Origin: Austropuccinia psidii
Lineage: Eukaryota; Basidiomycota; Pucciniomycetes; Pucciniales; Sphaerophragmiaceae
Reading direction: 5' to 3'
DNA: 64,000 bases
Assembly (NCBI GenBank): GCA_023105745.1
Contig: JALGQZ010000011.1
Coordinates: forward strand, 47,398,698-47,462,697
The notes under the pieces are model-generated. The model had not been told where the DNA came from and ran no database searches. It saw nothing but the letters and a program-made list of their open reading frames with translations. Every line of letters begins with the position of its first letter. Within the stretch, counting starts at the first letter, position 1. The translations under genes and the position numbers were made by a program. Shown piece by piece: positions 56,707 to 64,000 of the stretch.

Positions 56707-59700
56707 TCAAGCTTTTGAAGAATTCGGCCCAGGCTTGTCAGGATATAATGAATGAAAATCTTTGACAAGTTCAGGACAATTCTTGAGGTTTTCGGTTGGT
56801 TCCCAAGTGGATCTTTCTGGGTCTTGACTGAAACCTTTCCATTCCACCAGATACCATAATTTTCCTCTCTTGAGCTTTGAGTCCAGTATTTGAGAGACTT
56901 CCCATTCCTCTTCTTCTTCAATGGTGATTGGAGGAGGAGGCTCTTGATGCCTATTTGGGATTGTTGACGTCTTGACTGGTTCCAAAAGGGAAATATGGAA
57001 AACTGGGTGGATGGATTTCCATTGAGATGGAAGCTTGAGGTGGTAGGCATGAGTGCTGACTTTCTTCAAGATTGGAAAAGGACCCAGCCATCTTTCAGAC
57101 AGCTTTTTGGTGGGTCTGGTTGATTTGATGTTCTTGGAAGAGAGGCATACCATGTCACCGGGATTGAAAACAGGTGGACTTGCTCTACTTTTATCTGCAT
57201 ACCTCTTAAACCTGTTTATGGCAACTTCAAGTTCTCTCTTGACATCTTGCTGTACTGATTGGATTTTTGTTGATAACTTTCCAGCCGGAGTGTCTTGAGT
57301 GATGTGAACTGAGTCAAACTGAGGATCTCTTCCATAAACAGTGAAAAACGGTGATTGTTTTGTTGAAGAGTGGTCAGAGTTATTGTAGGCAAATTCAGCC
57401 AGAGGGAGCCAGGTGTTCCAATCATCTTGATGATAACTGACATACATCCAAAGGTACTGTTCTAGTATCTGATTTACCCTCTCTGTCTGTCCATCAGTTT
57501 CTGGATGGTAAGCAGTTGACAAGTCTCTTGAAATCTTGAGCTGCTGACAAAGGTTGGTCCAAAAAGAAGAAACAAAAAGAGAACCTCGATCACTAACAAT
57601 GCTTGAAGGAAGGCCATGCTTTGAGAAAATATTCTTGATGAATAAATGGGCCAAATCTAATGAAGTGATTGAAGCTATTGTTGGAATAAAAACCGCCATT
57701 TTTGAGAATCTGTCCACTATGACTAAAATTGAATCAAAGGAATTGGACAGTGGCAATTGAGTGATGAAATCCATTGACAGACAAATCCAAGGACCACTTG
57801 GAATTGGAAGAGGCTTGAGGAGTCCAAACTTCTTGTGATGAATATTTTTGTTTCTTGAACACTGTTGACAGGATGAGACATAATCCTTGATAAATTGAGT
57901 CATGCCAGGCCAGTGGAAATCCCGCTTGACAAGTTTGAGAGTCTTCTCTTGGCCAGGGGGTCCAGCTAGAGGAGAGTCATGCCGCTTTTGAAGTATATTG
58001 AGTTGAATTGTGGGGTCATTTGGGACCACCACCCGATCTTTGAAAAGGAGAAGTTTGGAAAAGGAATCAAGAGAATAATCTTGGACAGATTTACCTTTAC
58101 CCAAATCTTCAAGGACACTTCTATATTGAGAATCTTGCCATACTGCCTTCTGAATTGAATCAATCAAATTTGAAAATGAATCCACCTTGACTGCAAAAAA
58201 CTTTGAGGCTTGAATTTCATCTTGCTTGATTATCTTCTGATAGTTCATTGGATTCTTGCTGATGAAATCCTCCCCCCTCTCCGGGTAAACGTCGTCCCGA
58301 CGTGACAAGGCATCTGGAAGGGTGGCCAAGCGGCCAGGGCGGTAAGTGATTGAGAAATGGAATTCAGATAAAAATTCAGCCCAGCGGGCTTGACGGCGAG
58401 TGAGAATCTTGGAAGACATGAAATATTGAAGAGATGAATGATCGGTGAGAACTTCAAAAGGGGAAGAAATGGAAAGAAGGAAAGCTCTCCAGCGCTTGAG
58501 AGCCCAGACTATGCCAAGGAGTTCCTTGTCATGAATCTCATAATTGAGCTCAGCTGGGAGAAGCTTGCGGCTATCAAATGCAATGGGATGTTTTCCTGAG
58601 TCAGAGACCTGACTCAGTACAGCACCCAAGGCATAATCTGATGCATCGGTCTCTACAATGGTGGGTAGAGAAGGATTGAAATGAGAAAGGATTGGAGCAG
58701 TGGTGAATGCCTCTTTGAGTTGATGAAACTGTCTAAGAGCTTCCTCATTGAGGGGAAAACGGGAACCTTTCTTGAGGAAACTTGTGAGTGAACTAATTTT
58801 CTTTGAATAATTCTTGATGAAACGGCGGTAAAAATTGGCAAAGCCAAGGAATGATTGAAGAGCCTTGAGGTTTCTTGGAGGTGGCCAATTGAGAATTTGC
58901 TGGACTTTTGCTTGGTCCATCTTGAGGCCTTCAGAAGAAACTACATAACCAAGATATTCCACACTAGAAACATGAAATAGGCATTTGGACGCCTTAGCAA
59001 AGAGGTTATTGGCTCTGAGTCTTGAAAGAACAGTGGACACATGAGTGACATGTTCTTCCTCAGATTTGGAAAAGACCATAATGTCATCCAAATAAACCAC
59101 AACATAAACATCAAGAAGATCATAAAAAATATCATTGACGAGATTTTGAAAAGAAGCAGGAGCATTGGTAAGCCCAAATGGCATAACCAAGTACTCATAA
59201 CTACCATATTTGGTTCTAAAACAAGTCAAATGTTCATCACCTTCCTTGATTCTGAGCAGGTTATATGCACCACGCAAATCAATCTTGGAGAAGATAGAAG
59301 AACCATTGAAAACAGTGAGGAGCTGATTCATAGGAGGAACAGGATACTTGTTCTTCCTAGTAACAGCATTGAGCTTGCGGTAATCAACACACAAACGGAG
59401 GCCACCGTCTTTCTTTTTGACAAAAAGAACAGGTGCTCCTGTAGAAGAGGAGCTTGGCCGGATGAAACCTTTCTCTACATTCTCTGAAATGTAGGCCCTG
59501 AGTGTATCTGACTCTTGGTTTGATAAAGAGTAGATCACCCCAACTGGAGGTAGAGACCCCTCCAGCTCGATATGATGATCACAGGCGCGGTGAGGAGGAA
59601 GTTTCTCTGCTTTCACCTTGGAAAATACATCCAAATATTGGTGATAAACAGAAGGAACAACCTTCATCACGGTTTCTATTTCTTCTGGCTCTTCCTCTTC

Positions 59701-60408
59701 ATCCCACAACTCCTCCAGGGAGTCATGATAAGATGAAGGAGGAAGGTCCATATTCCCAAAGAAGAGATGAAGTGAAGATACAGAATTATCTTCTCCAACA
59801 TCTTGAATCTCTTTGAAGACTTCATCTCTAGATGATAGTAATGACTGATGGGAATTAAGGGAAGGAATATGGACAGAAGACGGAAATGATGGTGTTCTAG
59901 AATCACCAACCAGAGCTGCACATGATTTGGCAGAAGAAAAGTCATTACTGAAAGAAATTGAAGGATCATTATAGTCCTTATGATCAGAATTAAAGGTGAT
60001 CAATCCTTGCCTCCAATCAATAAACGGATTAAAATGATTAAGAAAGTCAAAGCCCAATATGAGGTCTTCTCCCTTGGGAGTATCAATGACTAAAAAGTCC
60101 CATTTAAAGCTTGGGAAGGAAGGGAGCTCAACCATATATTTAGTATGGTGAGTCACAAATAAAGAAGGAGACTCAGAGGAGTCAAGAATAATAAGGGGAA
60201 TCTTCTCCGGGAGTTCTGACATGGTCAAAGAATACTTGTGAACAAACTGCTTTGCAATAAATGAGTTGGTAGCACCAGAATCAATGAGAATACTGTAAAA
60301 CATATCAGAGAGAGAAGAAAAAACAAAAAATTTAAGAGAATTTTTGACACCAGTATTCAGAATGCACAATTGTGCTCTGGATGGAAAACTGTGAAGACCA
60401 TTGAACAC
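56707..60408 (-). CDS. pol: Gypsy-C Pol polyprotein, about 1233 aa
   Basis: Open throughout. Approximate positions: protease DSG at 43-45, RT motif A Asp 376 (SKIDLRGAYN), catalytic YLDD 439-442, RNase H Asp 588, Glu 629 and Asp 656, integrase H810, C847 and C850, DDE as Asp 880, Asp 940 and Glu 976, and a canonical chromodomain at about 1168-1218 (WYLVEWKGF, TWEPTENL). The second zinc-binding His, expected at 817 (LAGHPGQ in Gypsy-B), is Pro here. The frame has no ATG near its beginning (the first codon counted is GTG) and overlaps gag in the -1 frame, so it is probably made by frameshift or reinitiation. Function is replication and chromatin-guided integration. Confidence 0.95.
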   Translation of the reverse strand: MFNGLHSFPSRAQLCILNTGVKNSLKFFVFSSLSDMFYSILIDSGATNSFIAKQFVHKYSLTMSELPEKIPLIILDSSESPSLFVTHHTKYMVELPSFPSFKWDFLVIDTPKGEDLILGFDFLNHFNPFIDWRQGLITFNSDHKDYNDPSISFSNDFSSAKSCAALVGDSRTPSFPSSVHIPSLNSHQSLLSSRDEVFKEIQDVGEDNSVSSLHLFFGNMDLPPSSYHDSLEELWDEEEEPEEIETVMKVVPSVYHQYLDVFSKVKAEKLPPHRACDHHIELEGSLPPVGVIYSLSNQESDTLRAYISENVEKGFIRPSSSSTGAPVLFVKKKDGGLRLCVDYRKLNAVTRKNKYPVPPMNQLLTVFNGSSIFSKIDLRGAYNLLRIKEGDEHLTCFRTKYGSYEYLVMPFGLTNAPASFQNLVNDIFYDLLDVYVVVYLDDIMVFSKSEEEHVTHVSTVLSRLRANNLFAKASKCLFHVSSVEYLGYVVSSEGLKMDQAKVQQILNWPPPRNLKALQSFLGFANFYRRFIKNYSKKISSLTSFLKKGSRFPLNEEALRQFHQLKEAFTTAPILSHFNPSLPTIVETDASDYALGAVLSQVSDSGKHPIAFDSRKLLPAELNYEIHDKELLGIVWALKRWRAFLLSISSPFEVLTDHSSLQYFMSSKILTRRQARWAEFLSEFHFSITYRPGRLATLPDALSRRDDVYPERGEDFISKNPMNYQKIIKQDEIQASKFFAVKVDSFSNLIDSIQKAVWQDSQYRSVLEDLGKGKSVQDYSLDSFSKLLLFKDRVVVPNDPTIQLNILQKRHDSPLAGPPGQEKTLKLVKRDFHWPGMTQFIKDYVSSCQQCSRNKNIHHKKFGLLKPLPIPSGPWICLSMDFITQLPLSNSFDSILVIVDRFSKMAVFIPTIASITSLDLAHLFIKNIFSKHGLPSSIVSDRGSLFVSSFWTNLCQQLKISRDLSTAYHPETDGQTERVNQILEQYLWMYVSYHQDDWNTWLPLAEFAYNNSDHSSTKQSPFFTVYGRDPQFDSVHITQDTPAGKLSTKIQSVQQDVKRELEVAINRFKRYADKSRASPPVFNPGDMVCLSSKNIKSTRPTKKLSERWLGPFPILKKVSTHAYHLKLPSQWKSIHPVFHISLLEPVKTSTIPNRHQEPPPPITIEEEEEWEVSQILDSKLKRGKLWYLVEWKGFSQDPERSTWEPTENLKNCPELVKDFHSLYPDKPGPNSSKA

Positions 60409-60422
60409 AACATGATCTTCAC

Positions 60423-61760
60423 TCAGGCTTTTCCCTGGCTGGGAAATTTGCCTGACGGTTGGGTAAGCTTGTTTTGAGGCCTTTTGAAACAGGACTCAAG
60501 ACTATGCTTCCCACCACAATAGGTACAAAGACCCTCCTTGATTCTTCTTTCTTTTTCAGAATTCATGAGCTTGAAATCTTTATTCAACAAAGAAGAATGG
60601 GGCTTGTCCCTCTTCTGAAAATTCTTCTTCTTCTTTTGACTTGAGCTTGAAGAATTTTGAGGATGAGAAGAACTTGACTTTGAGGCTTCTGGCTTCTTCT
60701 GTTGATGATGACTCTTTTCATTTTGCCTCTCATGGTACCTGGTATCAAGTTCCAGGGTAACGTCCATTAAGTCTTGAAGAGAGTCAATTCTTGAAGGATG
60801 GGAGGCCAATTGATCCAAAATCCTGGATGGCAATCCCTTCCTGAAATGATGGATGAGAGCTCTTTCACCCCAATCCCCGATCCTTGAGACTAAGCTTCTG
60901 AAATCAGCAATGTATAAAGATACATTCCCACCTTCTTTCACTCTTAAAGAATCCAACTCAGATTCTGCTTTTCTGACTTCATTCGGGTCACCAAATAGAG
61001 TGAAGAGTTGAGATTCAAATAACGGCCAAGAATTGAGAAGGTATTTTGAATCTTGATTGGTGAGATTGGAAAGATAAGGCTCAATCCATTTTGCAGCCCT
61101 GCCAATGAGAAATGAAGTGGCATAAAGGACCTTCTTTCTGTCTTGAGCAAAGTTTGCCGGATCATTATGAAAAATCAATTGACAAGACTGAATAAAGCTT
61201 CTAACTTTGAAGGGCTGAGTCCCATCAAAGCATTCCGGTGCCTTCATAGATGGAGTCTTGAAGGCTGGTGGTCTTGATGCTTCAGAAGATGAAGCTGCTT
61301 GAAGATTGGCCATAATCTGAGTCATTTGCTGCATGATGGCCAATAAAGATGGTTCAGACTGATGAGAGACAGGCTGATTAGACTGGGCTAGAGTTGGCCC
61401 TCCAGTACCTTGGGATGCCTCCACCGGAGCAGGGACACCTTCAGTACCATCAGACTCTTCCTCTTCCACAGAATTCTCCTCCTCCTCTTCACCATCTTCA
61501 CCTGGACCTTTGAAAATAGTCCTTGAAGTTCCTGGAAATCCGCCAACTACTCCTGAGAATGAACATGATCTTCTTGGCGCTCTTCCTTCCTTCCTGGATG
61601 GTGCTGCTCCTTCCAGGCGGGGTCCTCTATCTAATTGGGCCCTCAGTTGAGGAACTGCTGGGGTGCCATCTAGAGGAGCTCTTGGAGTTGGAGTGAGAAC
61701 AGCTTGAGCTCTGGCCTGAGATCTTGTCTGTCTCGCCGGAGGTGAGTGTTGAACAGGCAT
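60423..61760 (-). CDS. gag: Gypsy-C Gag polyprotein, 445 aa
   Basis: ATG at 61758-61760, giving the same start and length as Gypsy-B gag. An upstream in-frame extension has no ATG. It has the Pro/Arg-rich N-terminus, the Glu-rich run, the capsid domain (FDGTQPFKVRSFIQ, LFTLFGDPNEVRKAE) and the CX2CX3HX4C knuckle CTYCGGKHSLESC near the end. It differs from B at a dozen or so positions and has no lesion. Gag would assemble particles and package the RNA. Confidence 0.95.
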   Translation of the reverse strand: MPVQHSPPARQTRSQARAQAVLTPTPRAPLDGTPAVPQLRAQLDRGPRLEGAAPSRKEGRAPRRSCSFSGVVGGFPGTSRTIFKGPGEDGEEEEENSVEEEESDGTEGVPAPVEASQGTGGPTLAQSNQPVSHQSEPSLLAIMQQMTQIMANLQAASSSEASRPPAFKTPSMKAPECFDGTQPFKVRSFIQSCQLIFHNDPANFAQDRKKVLYATSFLIGRAAKWIEPYLSNLTNQDSKYLLNSWPLFESQLFTLFGDPNEVRKAESELDSLRVKEGGNVSLYIADFRSLVSRIGDWGERALIHHFRKGLPSRILDQLASHPSRIDSLQDLMDVTLELDTRYHERQNEKSHHQQKKPEASKSSSSHPQNSSSSSQKKKKNFQKRDKPHSSLLNKDFKLMNSEKERRIKEGLCTYCGGKHSLESCFKRPQNKLTQPSGKFPSQGKA

Positions 61761-62478
61761 GATATCAGGAATGGAATGAAACAATGAATTAAAAAATCAA
61801 AATTTTCTTGAATTGAAAAGAGTCAACAATCAAATCTTGAGGAAAAAATCAATGAATAAAAATGAAAATCTTCAAGTACGTCAATAAATCAAAATCAAAT
61901 GAAGTCTTGAAGTCAAAATCAAATCAATCAAATCAATCAAAATAAAAAATCTTGCAGAATAAATCAATCAAATGAAAATCTTGAAGAAAAATCAATTTAT
62001 GTCAAAATTCTTGATGTGAAAAATCAGCAAAATCAATGAAATCTTCAGGTCAATCAATTTTCTTGAGGTCAAAATCAAATATGTCAAATCAATCAATCAA
62101 TCAAAATCAAGTGAATTATTCTTTAAAAATCAAAATTCTTGAAGAAAAAATCAATTATGAATCTTGATGTGAATAACGTGTCTGAATATCTTGATGAAAA
62201 ATTTGAAAATCAAAGAAAATCAAGATGACGCCTGAATTATGCATGAGAATGAAAATTTGATGATTTGAAAAGATTTAAAAAAAAAAGAATAACAAAAATA
62301 AAAAATGGGTCAGCTTTCAATTTTCAAAATGAAGAATGAATGAAAGAAAATTGAGAGGTGACGATGAATCATTAAGTTCATAAGCGTAAAAGAATCATAA
62401 TTTCGATGAAATGAGTGAAGGAAATTATAAAGAAAGAATGAACAGAATGAAAAAGAAATTATGAGTTAATTAATATAA
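61761..62478 (-). other. Gypsy-C leader with self-priming site
   Basis: AT-rich simple-sequence leader as in Gypsy-B. The primer site is at 62464-62477, one base from the LTR, and is complementary on the transcript to the LTR site at 62850-62863. Confidence 0.78.
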
Positions 62479-64000
62479 TGTCACAGGGGCTCTTGGACAG
62501 AAATACAAGAGTGGCCTGGCACTCAGCAATCAGGGAACTCACTTGGAAGACTCCAAAAGAATAAAGAATAAAAATAATAAGAATGAATTCCTCTAAAAGA
62601 TATGCAGGTACAAGATGAGATGCAAAAGAGGAAAGGGAAGCCAAATGGCCAAAGAGCCAACCAAGTAAGTCCTTAATCACTGTTTCAACCTGCCAAAAAT
62701 GAATAATGGAATTAGTAAGGATATGACCACCAAATATCCATTGACAGGCGAAGAAAGAGAAAAGAGAAAAGTGCTAAATGACTGACTTAATAATATCAGT
62801 ATTTGCTTAACTAAAATGAAAAGAAAATAGAGATAAAATAAAATCAAAATATATTAATTAACTGGGGAAAACCCCCCAGGGTGGAAAGGGTAGCCGGTAT
62901 ATGTGAAAAGTTGGGAGCTTGAGTTCTTCAGGCTGAAAACTGATCTGTATTGATCCTTGAGGCTGTATTGATTGTTTTGGGAATTGATACAGCTGGCTAA
63001 TATTGAAATTGAATTGGGTTGAATGAATTTCCCATGATTGAAAATGAAATACAGTTCTTGATGGATCCAGACTGTATTGAAATGAATATGGTTGCCAAGA
63101 TGGATTGAGTGGAGCTTTGACACTTGACAACTTCTTTTTGGCACTGCCTCTTGAATACACTTGAGAATGAATTGAAAGTATTCCCTTGGAATGAATACTT
63201 GGAGTGAGAATAACCAATGACTGCTTGATGGTGTCATTGGTCTTTGACGCTGAAACACTTGCTCTTGAGCCTTGATGATTCCTCTGAATGATTGGGTGCC
63301 TTGATGACGTGATGAGATGTTGGAATGTTGAAATGAACATTTGATATTGCCACCATTGAGTTGCTGTTGAAAAATGATGCACAATGATATATAACATCAT
63401 TTATGGCATATTGGTTGATCGGCAAGAAGATTACGTCCAAAGGTCTTGAGATGGAAAGGCAGAGGGAAAAGGATGAATGTAATGGCTTCAGAGCTTGGAA
63501 TGGTGTTTCTGGGCCTTTTGGGGTTTTTGGCCACTTTTGGGTTCTGAGCCAAAAAACTGGCCCAAAAGGCGGGAAAGTGTCTTTTGGACACTTTGCGTCA
63601 AAGTGCGCAAAAATGCGCAAAAGTGCGCAAATGCGCAAATGCGCAAAAGTGCGCAAAATGCGCAAAAAGTGCGCAAATGCGCAAAAAGTGCGCAAAATGC
63701 GCAAAAATGTGCAAAATGCGCAAATTCGCATTATGAGCCCAAATGGCCAAAAACAGCCATTTGGGCCATTTCCCCTGGTTTTGAGGGAAATGACCAGAAA
63801 TACCCATTTGGGCATAAATTGCCGCTATGGGTTCTGGATTGAGGTGAAGGGCCATGAAGGCCCCAAAACACAAATGGCCATAAATGGTCCATAAGATAAT
63901 GACGTGGCCATATTGGCCACTGGTGATGGATATGGCCAATTGGCCATAAAGGAACCGTGGCTTGATATGCCATATGGGGATCCAAGGAGGTGAATTGCCA
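62479..64000 (-). repeat. Gypsy-C 5' LTR (last about 11 bp outside the window)
   Basis: Nearly identical to 54413-55899. It is longer mainly because the TGCGCA array (63602-63725) has about twelve units. By comparison the terminus GGTTGTGACA lies just past 64000. Confidence 0.95.

Larger units (their letters stand above)
54413..64000 (-). mobile_element. Gypsy-C: full-length sister of Gypsy-B with open gag and pol
   Basis: Minus-strand copy of the B family: 5' LTR from 62479 to just beyond the window, leader, gag (60423-61760), pol (56707-60408), 3' UTR and 3' LTR (54413-55899). Both frames are uninterrupted. It is inserted in the Gypsy-F integrase region; CATTG (54408-54412) is the left candidate duplication, and the right one lies outside the window. 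Confidence 0.96.

Noticed and set aside
59041..59816. Long frames antisense to Gypsy-C pol (148 and 104 codons)
   Set aside because: They are shadows of the pol frame on the other strand and have no motif.

Overview
The window looks like repeat-rich nuclear DNA of a basidiomycete, most probably a rust fungus (Pucciniales). The reasons are GT-AG introns of 70-87 nt, chromodomain Ty3/gypsy elements, a FAR1/MULE transposon fused to an OTU protease, and gag/pol products that resemble, from memory, predicted proteins of the myrtle rust Austropuccinia psidii. That species match is recall and was not searched. Almost everything here is transposable element, and one small host gene is well supported.

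Left block (1-31795): a four-level nest of LTR retrotransposons. Gypsy-B (7075-16672, plus strand) sits in the integrase gene of Gypsy-A (about -150 to 19102, plus strand), flanked by a 5-bp duplication AACAT. Gypsy-A in turn cuts the 3' LTR of Gypsy-D (19103-28045, minus strand). Gypsy-D abuts and probably interrupts Gypsy-E (28046-31795, plus strand), a relative of D of which only the integrase end and the 3' LTR remain. A, D and E are decayed. B has near-identical LTRs but has lost catalytic residues.

Middle block (31796-46290): degenerate single-copy-like DNA holding an exon-like relic, a possible SRP/7SL-like RNA, a very young Ty1/copia element with identical 608-bp LTRs and one intact 1295-codon gag-pol frame (33582-38791, minus strand), copia LTR relics, and a three-exon gene for a 117-aa secreted peptide (40962-41464, plus strand). 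A solo LTR of the D family follows (43136-45323, duplication CAACC), then a relic of a B-family LTR.

Right block (46290-64000): Gypsy-F, a D-family element on the minus strand. Its 3' LTR is split by a 4489-bp MULE (46428-50916, duplication TATAAAAG) coding for a FAR1-type DNA-binding domain, a DDE transposase, a SWIM finger, AT-hooks, a zinc knuckle and an OTU cysteine protease. Its integrase gene is split by Gypsy-C (54413 to just past the window end, minus strand), a sister copy of Gypsy-B whose gag and pol frames are fully open.

The B/C family shows a self-priming signature: a 14-nt stretch one base inside the 5' LTR is the exact complement of a site in the LTR about 36 nt downstream of a TATA-like box. 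This is the mechanism known from Tf1. Other points worth checking are complementary defects in B and C, an overlapping reading frame conserved in the gag region of A and D, mirror-image transposase-site arrays at the MULE ends, and the secreted peptide gene as an effector or peptide-toxin-like candidate.
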